From Yamadazyma tenuis (Eukaryota > Ascomycota > Pichiomycetes > Serinales > Debaryomycetaceae): a stretch of DNA of 64,000 nt. Positions 39,801 to 49,260 of this stretch are shown here, piece by piece. Every line of letters begins with the position of its first letter. Positions within the stretch are counted from its first letter, which is position 1. The notes beneath the pieces were generated by a model. That model had not been told where the DNA came from, did not search any database, and saw only the letters and a program-made list of their open reading frames with translations. A program made the translations under genes and the position numbers. The DNA is taken from the NCBI RefSeq assembly GCF_029203305.1, contig NC_089465.1, positions 992,001-1,056,000 of the forward strand. The letters are read 5' to 3'.

Positions 39801-42317
39801 ACGGAGTTATTGTTATCCATTCAGAAGAAATTGCTAGATGATGTCAATCAATTGAGGAGCGACAAGACTCAGTTGAACGAATTTGTAATGAACTTACAAG
39901 CATTATTAAAGGAAAGAGAGGCATCCAATGCCGAAGTATCTTCCCGGTTAGGCCAGTCTATTGCCAATTATCAATCATTACAAGAAAAGTTGGCTGAAAG
40001 GGATGAAAAGCTTACCATATTAAGCAATCAATCGGAGATGGCTTTAAAATCTCAAAACACCAAATTGGAACAAGTCAATGAATTGAGCTATACATTAATG
40101 TCTACCAAAGCTCAATTAGATGAAAAGACCAGATTGGTGGAGTCTTTGAACTCAAGAATTAAGGAATTGTCCGAACATTTGAAGAAGAGCGATTCTCACA
40201 TAAAAGCATTACAGATCAACAATGGAGGTGTTTCCTCTAATGTTTCTTCTCACCCATTGAGTCATAACAATATTGAGTTGGAACAAGCCAAATACGAATT
40301 GCAAAACGCAGAAGCCCAGGTTAAGGAATATTCCGAACTTGCTAAGGGTGCTGAAGATGCTTTGCTTAGTTTAAATACTACTTTCGAGAATTACAAGACC
40401 GAAAATGATCATATACAAGATGAGTTGAGAAATGAAAAGTCCAAGTTGAGCACAGAGGTTGATCACCTCAATCAAGAAATCGAGTCCTTGAAGCATCAGA
40501 TTTCATTGGACGACTCTAAGCATATTACTGAGTTACAAATTATGAAACAACAATTAGAAGAATATTCCCTCAAGGCTGCAAACTATGACAACTTACAAAA
40601 GGAGTACGAATCTCGGATTGATACCATCAAGGGTGAGTTGGACATCTACTCCAAGTTGGCTGACGAAAACCAGAAGAAGTACAACGAGGAACTGGCTAAA
40701 AGAGAGGCTGATAGCAGAGAAATTGTCTCTATCAAGGAAGTTAATGAGGAATTGAAGGTTACTATCAGTAGCTTGGAGTTACAGTTAACGACCTTGAATG
40801 CCAAATTGGAGTCTGCTCTGAGTTTGGTTGACGAAGAGAAACTGAAGATCGAGGAAGAGTTGGCTTCTGAAAAATTGAGGTTGAAAGACTTGGAGAGCCA
40901 AAACTCTATTTTGTTGAACCAGTTGGAGTTGCTGAAAAACACTTCCCAGTTATCTTCAGAAACTGGAGATGATACCAACTCCTTGTATGAATTGCGCCAA
41001 GTACTCGGCTATGTTCGTCGTGAAAAGGAAAGTGCTGAATCCAAAGTATCAGGATTGACTGAAGATATCCGGAGACTTGAGTTGAGATTAAGCTCCACTG
41101 TTTCAGAATTGGAATCCGTTAAAGCTGAACTGGCCAACTCCAAGAGCATATTTAGCTTTGAAAGCTCGAACAAAGAACACGAACGATTATTGGAGCAATT
41201 AGAACAGATGAACGTCTTACGTGAAAGCAATACCACGTTGCGCAATGAGAACCAAGAGTACATTAAGCAGATTCAAAGGTTCGAAGTGCAACTCAAGGCT
41301 ATTCAAGGTAAGAGTAATCCTTTGAATTCTCAAATCAAGAGCTTGAACGACACAATTCAAGAGAAGGATCAATCAATCAGGCTTTTGAAAGAAGAAAATG
41401 AGAGATTGTCTGTTGCTGCTTCTTCTGCTACTACTGGCAATGGCTCTAGTGAAGAAGACAAGCAAAAGTTACAAACTTTGCAAACCAGGTTTGATAACTT
41501 GTTGAACGAATCCCAAACCAAGTTGAAATTGGCTAGAAACAAAGAGAGAGAATTCCTGAAGGTAGTCGAGCAATTGAGAGGTGATGTTGCCAAAATCACT
41601 GGAGACTTTGAACAAGCCAAGAAGGATCATGAAGAAGTAATCGCCAAACTCGCTCAAACCAGTAATGGGAACAATGCCGAGACTGAGAAGGTGAAGCAAG
41701 AATTCCAGGAGGCTGCCAATGCCGAACTTGAGAAGGTCGAAAAGCGGTTTGAAGATGAGAAGAACAAATTGGTTGCTGAGTATGAAGCAAAGTTGGAAAG
41801 TGCCAATAGTTCCAAAGACCTTCAAGCCGAATGGAAGTCCAAGATCGAGGAGTTGGAACAAAAACTTGAATCCACCGAGTCGAGCTTGAAAGCAGAATAT
41901 GCTAGTAAGCTTGAAGAAGAAGTAGGCAAGCAGGTGGATCAGAGAGTAGAAACCAGCAAGGGTTCGGATGTAAATGAAGCCAAGATCCGTGAAGATGCTG
42001 CAAAAGAATACGAAAGTAAGGTGGTCACCTTAAAAGAAGAATTTGCTCAACAGTTGGAAAAAGAGAAAATGGATGTTCGGGCTCTGACAGAGAAGAAGTT
42101 TGAAATCAAGCTCAGGATGTTGAACAAGAAGCTCGAACGGTTGGAAAAGTCGAGTGATGCTCCAACATCGAACACTCCAGCAAAACCTGCTTTAGGCCCT
42201 CAATTCACTGAATCTACCTTGAGTGTTCATCAACCAGAAGCCAACGGTAATGAAAAGAAGAGAGGATTCACTCCTGATCCTCAGGCCACACAAACCAATA
42301 AAAAACCAAAAGAATAA
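36870..42317 (+). CDS. MLP1: Nuclear pore basket protein Mlp1/Mlp2 (TPR homologue)
   Basis: 1815 residues; S. cerevisiae Mlp1 has 1875. An acidic, low-complexity N-terminus (about 1-240) is followed by about 1500 residues of nearly continuous coiled coil. The TPR/Mlp-type block 'LCKDLGKQLCYYLIHSKIR' and 'GFSSIIELQKKNAELLVLTR' lies around residues 690-775. The C-terminal about 60 residues are Pro/Lys/Thr-rich and unstructured, ending in a basic patch. Mlp proteins form the nuclear basket filaments and act in mRNA quality control, desumoylase anchoring and chromatin tethering. MLP1 versus MLP2 cannot be separated; many CTG-clade yeasts are expected to have one gene. Confidence 0.87.
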   Translation: MDSDHNSRPQSVHEISSLDQQEQGEISDLTSNHSSGPSSAQHLPVSVDGIDDQEDDNDDNQIHQAEEFDEEANSSVPTEHYTDFINDHDDDDDIVNLEDEAYEHPDLESMVEEPQSIPEITEPIAQNSEPIAQDIDEQNDKVEDLANSSSLNMPITNFNLFTTPSKSLPPLKDIDIIETPKSFTVARDVDTNQVQSLPLVQNVVPKKHVHTHPDSSQLDISVIQDDRENNNIVLVASYLNIPDVEAASIDLSILDVLMKKAVEFSELESSIQFAKLNQEKMSQINENKVKTLNQRIRADEEKLENAVREKEELAEKLDANHQLVEDYRSENDELKNKVNDLNQTIIDLEKTQNSQNFDREVIQYNNQINNLTKDNIDKSQRINQLTKELNDLKNEFFSIKFDLTKSSNEASYFKREKIWFENEWKSCQDRLTEMSKTYQTERLTKTNEVSELKSRLPAAESSNENSKNSIKASNLKVENQLNEISKLDQALESNKIKLEREIKNKDDVIEILKAQQADNENRVNELEDYVEEIKSKTSLAVSELDSQLRSKTERCIELEERLRRAEEALEQELRKENDLPRLSDSAELIAANSKGISLSSLYSEFNHIKKQLILERSQKEKLADELQAIISDLESKKPVILSYREQIAFYEGSMRDMVSQVESVRFEKLESEKKSSRLKNKIMELEDEMVSMKKLCKDLGKQLCYYLIHSKIRETHDNPLTLAERKAIDNILERTGNNENSKESDTDLLISERLVGFSSIIELQKKNAELLVLTRELGKKLEMEDDRAGNELESVAIEEAKDAILTLEGELDSLKAKYDAVAKERDVLKSLASANGTADIAANSKANTKYLAEANADLKKRISDYENSIKQIQADSASKIDKLTKKLDEAVSSRDEFKLKVSSFTHQLELVETRYSNSKVTLENSENEVKRLQESIEFWKNQASKQETMLVGKNNDVNDLESKLTKKNIELNSAKSETELLLSIQKKLLDDVNQLRSDKTQLNEFVMNLQALLKEREASNAEVSSRLGQSIANYQSLQEKLAERDEKLTILSNQSEMALKSQNTKLEQVNELSYTLMSTKAQLDEKTRLVESLNSRIKELSEHLKKSDSHIKALQINNGGVSSNVSSHPLSHNNIELEQAKYELQNAEAQVKEYSELAKGAEDALLSLNTTFENYKTENDHIQDELRNEKSKLSTEVDHLNQEIESLKHQISLDDSKHITELQIMKQQLEEYSLKAANYDNLQKEYESRIDTIKGELDIYSKLADENQKKYNEELAKREADSREIVSIKEVNEELKVTISSLELQLTTLNAKLESALSLVDEEKLKIEEELASEKLRLKDLESQNSILLNQLELLKNTSQLSSETGDDTNSLYELRQVLGYVRREKESAESKVSGLTEDIRRLELRLSSTVSELESVKAELANSKSIFSFESSNKEHERLLEQLEQMNVLRESNTTLRNENQEYIKQIQRFEVQLKAIQGKSNPLNSQIKSLNDTIQEKDQSIRLLKEENERLSVAASSATTGNGSSEEDKQKLQTLQTRFDNLLNESQTKLKLARNKEREFLKVVEQLRGDVAKITGDFEQAKKDHEEVIAKLAQTSNGNNAETEKVKQEFQEAANAELEKVEKRFEDEKNKLVAEYEAKLESANSSKDLQAEWKSKIEELEQKLESTESSLKAEYASKLEEEVGKQVDQRVETSKGSDVNEAKIREDAAKEYESKVVTLKEEFAQQLEKEKMDVRALTEKKFEIKLRMLNKKLERLEKSSDAPTSNTPAKPALGPQFTESTLSVHQPEANGNEKKRGFTPDPQATQTNKKPKE

Positions 42318-42627
42318 TTGTATAGTTAGTCATGTGCATTATAAGACTTACAAGTCTCAAATATAAAGTTTAATATCTGTTTAAAGTGAATTTTGCAACT
42401 CTTCGATAATACCAAATTACCGATAAAAGAAACCTCTCAAATCTCCTGACATACACCTCTTTTATTTCTCCTTTCCCAGTATCAACCCTATATCTCCCTT
42501 GTTCCCAAACCTTTCCAACATTTAAAATTCTTTTAAGTACTTACTCAGACCAGAAATGGTACTGCACGCTCCGCACTCTTGATAAAATTTTATCTCATCA
42601 AACCTACCTCAAAAACCACTTAAAGCC
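42318..42627. other. Intergenic region, RAT1 promoter
   Basis: 310 bp, T-rich. It includes the 14-bp palindrome GATAAAATTTTATC (42581-42594) followed directly by TCTCATC, 33 bp before the RAT1 ATG. This combines an AAAATTTT core with a PAC-like CTCATC. No gene seen. Confidence 0.45.
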
Positions 42628-45600
42628 ATGGGAGTGCCAGCATTCTTCAGATGGCTTTCCAGAAAGTATCCGAAAATCATATCACCGGTCATTGAAGATG
42701 ATACGACGTTAGAGATCGGTGCTGCACAATACCTGAACCCAAATCCAAATGGTGAAGTGGACAACTTGTACCTCGATATGAACGGTATTGTTCATCCATG
42801 TTCACATCCCGAGCACAAACCACCCCCAGAAACTGAAGATGAGATGTTTTTGGATATCTTCAAGTACACAGATAGAGTGTTGATGATGGCTAGACCGAGA
42901 AAAGTGTTGATGATAGCAGTGGATGGTGTAGCACCCAGAGCCAAGATGAATCAACAGAGAGCCAGAAGATTTAGGTCAGCTAAAGATGCCCAAATTGCGG
43001 CCGAGGAAAGAGAGAGAGATTTGCACGAGAGAGAGCAACGGGGGGAAATTATTGATGAAGCAATCAAGGGAAAGAAGTCTTGGGATAGCAACTCCATTAC
43101 TCCTGGTACACCATTTATGAGTAGATTGGCATTAGCGTTACGGTATTGGGTGGCATACAAATTGGCCAATGACCCCGGCTGGGCCAATTTGCAAGTTATA
43201 ATATCGGACGCTTCGGTCCCTGGTGAAGGAGAACATAAGTTGATGAACTTCATTCGACTGCAAAGACTGGATCCGTCTTATGATCCAAACACCAAACACT
43301 GTATCTATGGGTTGGATGCCGATTTGATTTTCTTGGGGTTGGCAACTCATGAACCACATTTTCGGGTGTTGAGAGAAGACGTTTATGCCAATCAATCAAA
43401 GAGGTTAAATGTATCTGACCAGATCAATATGACGGCCGAGGACAAACAGAGATTGGCTGATAATGATGCTAAGAAGCCTTTCTTATGGCTTCATATCAAC
43501 GTGTTAAGAGAGTATTTAGCCGCCGAACTCTACAACCCCAGACTTAGTTTCCCGTTTGACGTGGAAAGAGCTATCGATGACTGGATATTCATGTGTTTCT
43601 TTGTGGGTAATGATTTCTTACCACATTTACCATGTTTGGATGTAAGAGATAATGGTATTGAGGTTCTTGTGGACTGCTGGAAGAAGTTATTACCTTCTAT
43701 GAAAGATTATATTAGTTGTGACGGAAACTTAAACTTGAAACTGGTAGGGTTGTTGATGAAGCAGATGAGCTCGAAAGAAGATGATATCTTTAGAAAGAGA
43801 CATGAACAAGAAAAGAGACGAGAGGAGAATTTCAAAAGACGAAAGGTTTGGGACGAGGAAGATAAGAAGTTGAGAAACCAATATTTGCCAACCGTTACTA
43901 AGGGAAAGGATAAAGCACCCATTGAAGCCGATGTGAATATGCCCTTAATGACTACTTCTGGTGAAATTGTCGATGGCCATGCAAAGCTATCGAATAGTGA
44001 TATCGTCAACAACTTGACAACCATCAACCAGGCTAACATGGCTAATGCAAGTGCAGCCGCCAGATTGAAACAGTTGATCGAGCAAAAGAACTCACCTCAA
44101 GTTTCCTCTGATGATGATTCTAAAAAAAGAGCCATACGTGACGTTGATTCTCCCACTGCTACCGAAGAAGAAGACAGTGAACCAGTGGTGATCAATAAGC
44201 CATCGGAAACAAAATCTGATGCTGATGATTCTGGTGACAATGTGAGAATGTGGGAGGCTGGTTACCATAAGCGGTACTACCAGACCAAATTCGGATTGAA
44301 AACTGACGAAGAAGTAAATGAAAGACGTAAGTCTTTGGCTTTCCATTACCTAGAGGGAATATCTTGGGCTTTGTTGTATTATTATCAAGGATGTCCTTCT
44401 TGGCAATGGTATTATCCCTATCACTATGCTCCGTTTGCTAAGGACTTCGATGATATCGAAGGACTCATCAATGAGGGTATCAGATTCAAAGTTGGAAAGC
44501 CATTTAGGCCATATGAACAATTGATGTCTGTGATGCCTGCGGCTTCTAGTCATACTTTACCAGATGGATTTGAACCATTGATGAAGGACAGTGATTCTCC
44601 AATCATTGATTTCTATCCCGAAAGTTTCCAAATTGATATGAATGGAGCTAAAATGGCATGGCAAGGTATTCCATTATTACCTTTTATCGATGAAAAGAGG
44701 CTCTTGGAAGCGGTTGGGAAAGTTTACTTGACCTTGACTGACGAAGAGGTGGATAGAAACACCTTGAAACAAGAGGAGTTGTTCATATCGTGCCAAAATA
44801 AGAATTACCAGGAGTTCAAGAAGGTTTATGAAACTGACGATGACAATCTTGAAATCAAGCTCAACCATACTGCCAGCGGTTTGTCTGGTAGAGTTTGGGC
44901 TGCTAATTCTTATAACCCGAACGAGCCCATGAGGAATCCCGTGAATGAAGGAGATATGCCCGATATTGACTCTGCTGAGTATCTTTCGATAAGCTATGCG
45001 ATGCCTTTAAAGACGAAGGGTAAGTCTATGCTTTTGAACGGGTTTATCTACCCTGCGCAAGCGTTGAGGCAATCGGATATAGACCAGCTTTTGTATGGAA
45101 GAGGAGGTGGTAGGTTCCGTAGTCCCAACGACAACCGGGACTATGTGAACAATGGACCTGAGGCAAACGGGAAGAAGAGGTATATGATGTTCAAAAGTAG
45201 AAAAGGGGGTTATAGAGCTACAATTGAGGGTTTTAAGAGTGAAGGCCAGAGCCATTATACCGGGCAGAATAGCGGATACGGACAAAATGTACAAGGTTAT
45301 GGTAATCGTGGGTATAATAACTATAATCAAAATGGTGGGTACAATAATAACAACCAGAATAATGGGTATAATAACTATAACCAGAATAACGGGTACAATA
45401 ACTATAACCAGAATAATGGGTACAATAACTACAACCAGAACTACAACCAGAACCATAACCAGAACCATAACCAAAGCTACAACCAGAACTATAACAACAA
45501 TCGCAATTACAACAACCAGAGCAGAGGATATAACTCCAATTCTGGCTATAACTCCAACTCTGGCTATAACTCCAACTCCGGCTACAACTCCAACTCAGGC

Positions 45601-45633
45601 AGCAACCGCGAGAGAAACGGATACAGGCGATAA
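42628..45633 (+). CDS. RAT1: Nuclear 5'-3' exoribonuclease Rat1 (XRN2)
   Basis: 1001 residues; S. cerevisiae Rat1 has 1006. XRN N-terminal motifs are 'MGVPAFFRWLSRKYPKIISP', 'LYLDMNGIVHPC', 'VPGEGEHK', 'YGLDADLIFLGLATHEPHF' and 'FVGNDFLPHLP', carrying the acidic metal ligands. The second conserved block, 'YYQGCPSWQWYYPYHYAPF', is followed by 'DFYPESFQIDMNGAKMAWQG'. The C-terminus is a Gly/Tyr/Asn/Gln-rich repeat tail. Rat1 trims rRNA and snoRNA ends and drives Pol II torpedo termination. CTG codons at 43258 and 43267 fall where Rat1 of S. cerevisiae has Ser and Ala ('FIRSQRAD'), supporting Ser decoding. Confidence 0.97.
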   Translation: MGVPAFFRWLSRKYPKIISPVIEDDTTLEIGAAQYLNPNPNGEVDNLYLDMNGIVHPCSHPEHKPPPETEDEMFLDIFKYTDRVLMMARPRKVLMIAVDGVAPRAKMNQQRARRFRSAKDAQIAAEERERDLHEREQRGEIIDEAIKGKKSWDSNSITPGTPFMSRLALALRYWVAYKLANDPGWANLQVIISDASVPGEGEHKLMNFIRLQRLDPSYDPNTKHCIYGLDADLIFLGLATHEPHFRVLREDVYANQSKRLNVSDQINMTAEDKQRLADNDAKKPFLWLHINVLREYLAAELYNPRLSFPFDVERAIDDWIFMCFFVGNDFLPHLPCLDVRDNGIEVLVDCWKKLLPSMKDYISCDGNLNLKLVGLLMKQMSSKEDDIFRKRHEQEKRREENFKRRKVWDEEDKKLRNQYLPTVTKGKDKAPIEADVNMPLMTTSGEIVDGHAKLSNSDIVNNLTTINQANMANASAAARLKQLIEQKNSPQVSSDDDSKKRAIRDVDSPTATEEEDSEPVVINKPSETKSDADDSGDNVRMWEAGYHKRYYQTKFGLKTDEEVNERRKSLAFHYLEGISWALLYYYQGCPSWQWYYPYHYAPFAKDFDDIEGLINEGIRFKVGKPFRPYEQLMSVMPAASSHTLPDGFEPLMKDSDSPIIDFYPESFQIDMNGAKMAWQGIPLLPFIDEKRLLEAVGKVYLTLTDEEVDRNTLKQEELFISCQNKNYQEFKKVYETDDDNLEIKLNHTASGLSGRVWAANSYNPNEPMRNPVNEGDMPDIDSAEYLSISYAMPLKTKGKSMLLNGFIYPAQALRQSDIDQLLYGRGGGRFRSPNDNRDYVNNGPEANGKKRYMMFKSRKGGYRATIEGFKSEGQSHYTGQNSGYGQNVQGYGNRGYNNYNQNGGYNNNNQNNGYNNYNQNNGYNNYNQNNGYNNYNQNYNQNHNQNHNQSYNQNYNNNRNYNNQSRGYNSNSGYNSNSGYNSNSGYNSNSGSNRERNGYRR
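45358..45600 (+). repeat. In-frame minisatellites in the RAT1 tail
   Basis: Three 27-bp units (45358-45438) encode NNGYNNYNQ. Four 18-bp units (45529-45600) encode YNSNSG. Between them is a shorter YNQN/HNQN array. Units are nearly identical in DNA, so copy number is likely to vary between strains. Confidence 0.85.
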
Positions 45634-45648
45634 GCTCTTACAATAAAT

Positions 45649-45676
45649 GCACCACAGTAAACGCACCACAGTAAAC
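45649..45676. repeat. 14-bp direct duplication after RAT1
   Basis: GCACCACAGTAAAC occurs twice in tandem, 15 bp after the RAT1 stop codon and before the start of the next gene at 45725. Confidence 0.85.
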
Positions 45677-45724
45677 TCTGACTCGGATCCCTAAGCGAGG
45701 CCGCGCGTAACTTTTACCTGCGAT

Positions 45725-46867
45725 ATGGAGGCCCCGTTATTCTATGATAAGGTCTTGGGCCAACAATGGGTGGCTGTCAAGGACGACAACGGTTACAGCA
45801 TCAAGAAAACCAAGATATCTATACCCCTGTCTGTTTCTGAGCCGCCGCAGCTCGAAAACCTAACTATTATTGATTCTGTCAAATCTGGCACTGGCCGCGA
45901 TGGCAAAGCCAGTATATACCACCACATCATTAAACCAACCCTTGATCACCTCAAGGTACCCCACAATTACGTTGTTACCACCAGTGGCGACACAATAGGT
46001 GCTTTTTCTCGGCAATTGACACAAGGAACACACAAGATTGTGCTCATTTCTGGAGATACGTCGGTAAACGAGCTTATCAATAGTCTTTCATCGGATCAAC
46101 ATGGCCAAATCAGACTTGTGGTCATCCCACTAGGTACGGGAAATAGTCTTTCGCTTGCTCTTGGAATATCGAACGAGTTGGAAGCGGTGAAGCGGTTGGT
46201 GACATCCAATGAGTTCAAACCACTTAACCTCTATACCATTAAATTTCCCGAGGATCCCTCTTATGTTCTCCACGAAGGCACTCAGGTGCGTCCAGCCCCA
46301 TCCGAAATGAAGTTCTTGGTGGTGTTCTCATGGGGATTCCATGCGTCCCTCGTGGCGGACAGTGATACTGCTGAGATGAGAAAGTTTGGTCTTGAGCGGT
46401 TTAAAATGGCTGCCATGAGTAATTTAGAAGCTCCACAGCACTACGAGGGCACCACAAAAATCAGTTCAGATAAAGACACTCGGGAAGTGGCTGGTCCATA
46501 TGCGTACTGGGTGTTGACGCCTTCCCGGCGGTTTGAGCCTACGTTTGAAATATCTCCACTGGGGAACATTTTCAACGACGAGATGTATTTGGTCAGCTTT
46601 GGACCCAGAGACACCGACCAAACGCCGTACATCATGGAAATCATGACCCAAGCATACAATGGTGGAGCGCATATTCACAATGGGTCTGTGAGTTATGAAC
46701 AAGTTGATTCCACCCATCAGGTGCGTCTTAAATACCACCAGGACCAAGAAAACCGCCGTCGGTTCTGTGTCGACGGAGCGGTTATTCTTGCACCCCCAAG
46801 CGGAGAATTTAGGGTTCGGGCGTGTGGCCACAAGCAGCAAAAGTGGGAAATCTTCGTGTTGGGGTAA
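45725..46867 (+). CDS. Diacylglycerol/sphingosine kinase-fold protein with altered ATP motif
   Basis: 380 residues. The DAGK catalytic fold is visible: 'LTIIDSVKSGTGRDGKAS' (usual 'NPxSGxG' strand), 'VLISGDTSVNELINSL' (residues 106-121) and 'VVIPLGTGNSLSLALGI'. The C-terminal lobe is present, including 'FKMAAMSNLE', 'VDGAVILAPPSGEFRV' and 'ACGHKQQKWEIF'. The nucleotide-binding motif, normally GGDGT, reads SGDTS here, while the GTGN motif is intact. Relatives phosphorylate diacylglycerol, ceramide or sphingoid bases. Whether this copy is active is uncertain. The length fits a single-domain soluble enzyme without the membrane anchors of Lcb4/Lcb5. Confidence 0.75.
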   Translation: MEAPLFYDKVLGQQWVAVKDDNGYSIKKTKISIPLSVSEPPQLENLTIIDSVKSGTGRDGKASIYHHIIKPTLDHLKVPHNYVVTTSGDTIGAFSRQLTQGTHKIVLISGDTSVNELINSLSSDQHGQIRLVVIPLGTGNSLSLALGISNELEAVKRLVTSNEFKPLNLYTIKFPEDPSYVLHEGTQVRPAPSEMKFLVVFSWGFHASLVADSDTAEMRKFGLERFKMAAMSNLEAPQHYEGTTKISSDKDTREVAGPYAYWVLTPSRRFEPTFEISPLGNIFNDEMYLVSFGPRDTDQTPYIMEIMTQAYNGGAHIHNGSVSYEQVDSTHQVRLKYHQDQENRRRFCVDGAVILAPPSGEFRVRACGHKQQKWEIFVLG

Positions 46868-47455
46868 TGGTGTTGGGCGTAAGAGAACAAATCTCCGGGA
46901 TTAATAGTGGGGGTGGGGGTGGGGGTTGCCTGTACGGCTGGTGTGTGGGCCAGGACATCTTCAGCCAAGTATAAGATAAGCGTTGATAGACGCAGACACT
47001 GGTATAATACGATGTATAGCTTCGATATCTATTATATGACAAATAAGGTAGGCATGGGTGACAAACAGCCAATTGTAAGCGTCGGAAATCATCAAACCAC
47101 TAACAAGGATTTGCTTCGAAATTTTCTTGTCATTGCAAAATGTTCCCGGACTTTTTATTCTTTGAGTGGGGAACAATACAATTTGGTAAATCCTGGATTA
47201 CATAAAGGAAAATGTGGTTATATCGCGGAGATTTGAGAGTGCTGCAGAAAATAAAAAATGCCTAGAAATATTCATAATGCTGTTTTCTTGGAATTACAAC
47301 CCACTCAAGAGGATATTTCCGTGCCCATCAGGGCCATTTCATTCCCCACATTAATGCTTCCGCTCCGATGGTCCTAAATGTGGTATCAGACCTCCGGGTT
47401 GGAAGTATATAAAGGCTGCAACCGCCAGAACTTTTGGGAGACTCTAGAAATTGCC
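46868..47455. other. Intergenic region with G-rich tract and transporter promoter
   Basis: About 590 bp. GGGGGTGGGGGTGGGGG (about 46909-46925) lies 45 bp after the lipid-kinase-like stop. A TATATAAA at 47406-47413 is well placed for the transporter. No gene is supported. Confidence 0.45.
47406..47413 (+). promoter_or_regulatory. TATA box deciding the transporter start
   Basis: TATATAAA, 43-50 bp upstream of ATG 47456. It lies inside the longer reading frame that begins at ATG 47378, which argues that the upstream ATG is not used. Confidence 0.6.
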
Positions 47456-49207
47456 ATGTCTGAAATCACTCCAACGACCAAGTCCGACGCCAAGGCCGTT
47501 CAAACGACAGAAATTTACGTTGAAGAAGCTCCGAGATTTAAATGGAGAGTAGTTGATACCCATTCTCCTAAAGAGATCTATAACTGGAGATTATACCTTT
47601 GTATTGCCGTATTTGGTTTATGCGGTAGTATGAGAGGGTTGGATGAAGGTAATACTGCTTCCACCACATTACCTTCATTCCAAGCCAAATTCGGTTTGGA
47701 TGACCCCTCTTTATCAGAACATGCCTATGCTGCGTTGGTATCAAATATCAAATCCATGGTGCAGTTGGGCTCGATTTTGGGTTCGATGATTTCCAGTTAC
47801 TCGGTCGACAAATTGGGCCGGGTCAAATCTCTTCAGCTTGTGTGTTTTTTCATGATAATTGCTACCATTATTCAGATGACGTCCAAGAACGTTGGTCAGT
47901 TATACGCCGGGAGATTCTTGGAAGGTGCTCTTGCGGTGGGGTTGACGGTGGCTATTGGTCCTTCTTATATGTCTGAAGTGACTCCCAAAGCCATCAGAGG
48001 AATGGCTGGGTGTATGTTTGCTGGAGCCGTTTACCTTGGAATCATGCTCAGTTACTTTGCTATCTACGGCTGTGTATTGAATCTTCCAGACGACAGTAAC
48101 CTTCAGTGGATCACTCCATTGTGTGTGAAGATCATTATTCCTGGTCTCATTTTGATTGGGTCCTTCTTCGCGATTGAGTCACCTAGATGGTTGATCAAAG
48201 TGGGAAGAAATGAAGAGGGCTTAAAGGCTTTGGCTCGTTTAAGAAACTTGTCTGAAAGCCACCCATTTGTCATTGGTGAAATCACAGATATTACCGAGTC
48301 CGTGCAACAGGAGTTGGAAGCGAAACGTAATAATAACTTTTTTGGGTTGTTTGCACAATTGGTGAGAGTCAAATCGTTAAGGTACCGGTTTTTCGGTTTG
48401 GGATGTATGGTACAGCTTTTAGGACAATGGTCTGGTGCCAACTCCATCACTATCTATGCTTCAGAATTATTTGAATTCAGTGGTATCAAGGGTAATGATC
48501 AGTTGAAGATGACGGCAATTTTGGGGGTGGTCAAGTTCTGTTCCGCTTATATTGGAGCATTTTTTATCATTGACTTCTTAGGAAGAAGAAAAGCCATGTA
48601 CATGGGTATTACCATTCAGTTACTTGCTGTGTTATACTTTGCATTGTTTTTGCTTATTGTACCTGATGCTGCCCATGAAGATACGGTATTAACTACTGCT
48701 CAGTATCGGGCTTCACAGGGGGCCATGGCTGCTTTGTACATGGGAGGAGTTGGCTGGACCATAGGATTCAATTCTTTACAGTACTTGATTGGATCCGAGA
48801 TCTTCCCCTTGAGTACTAGAACCTTTGCTCAGTCTTTAATCATGGTATTACATTTTGCCAATCAATATGGTAACTCAAAAGCAGTTGCGAAAATGTTGTT
48901 GACTTTGCAGCCATATGGAACTTTTTTCTTTTTTGTGGCCATTAACGCCATCTCTTTGATATGGGCATGGTTCTTCATTCCTGAGATTAGTGGAAGGTCC
49001 TTGGAAAGTATGGAAGAATTGTTCAGCTTACCTTGGTACGTGATTGGAAGAAGAGGTGCCAAGTTGTGCCCTGACCACTCTGAGATTAATAAGATGGACT
49101 ACTCTCGAGGAACCTTGAGGTACCTTGATGACGAAAAGCCCAGTGAGGAGTTCATCGAAAACGATGACCACCGTGAATCCGAAGAAAAAGATAGGGATGA
49201 GGATTAG
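47456..49207 (+). CDS. MFS sugar-type transporter, substrate unknown
   Basis: 583 residues from ATG 47456, chosen over ATG 47378 because a TATA box lies between them. Twelve membrane helices are predicted. Sugar-porter motifs are 'DKLGRVKSLQL' (helix 2-3 loop), 'GRFLEGALAVGL', 'PSYMSEVTPKAIRG', 'ESPRWLIKVGRNEEGLKALA' and 'PEISGRSLESMEELF' at the end of helix 12. The helix 7 motif reads 'QWSGANSITIYASELFE'. It belongs to the fungal hexose/quinate/lactose-type porters at the plasma membrane. Sequence does not fix the substrate. It is convergent with VHT1, 52 bp between stops. Confidence 0.82.
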   Translation: MSEITPTTKSDAKAVQTTEIYVEEAPRFKWRVVDTHSPKEIYNWRLYLCIAVFGLCGSMRGLDEGNTASTTLPSFQAKFGLDDPSLSEHAYAALVSNIKSMVQLGSILGSMISSYSVDKLGRVKSLQLVCFFMIIATIIQMTSKNVGQLYAGRFLEGALAVGLTVAIGPSYMSEVTPKAIRGMAGCMFAGAVYLGIMLSYFAIYGCVLNLPDDSNLQWITPLCVKIIIPGLILIGSFFAIESPRWLIKVGRNEEGLKALARLRNLSESHPFVIGEITDITESVQQELEAKRNNNFFGLFAQLVRVKSLRYRFFGLGCMVQLLGQWSGANSITIYASELFEFSGIKGNDQLKMTAILGVVKFCSAYIGAFFIIDFLGRRKAMYMGITIQLLAVLYFALFLLIVPDAAHEDTVLTTAQYRASQGAMAALYMGGVGWTIGFNSLQYLIGSEIFPLSTRTFAQSLIMVLHFANQYGNSKAVAKMLLTLQPYGTFFFFVAINAISLIWAWFFIPEISGRSLESMEELFSLPWYVIGRRGAKLCPDHSEINKMDYSRGTLRYLDDEKPSEEFIENDDHRESEEKDRDED

Positions 49208-49260
49208 TTTATAAGTTTAAGATTATGTTATTTCTATTATTTGCAACTGTTAGGTATAGA

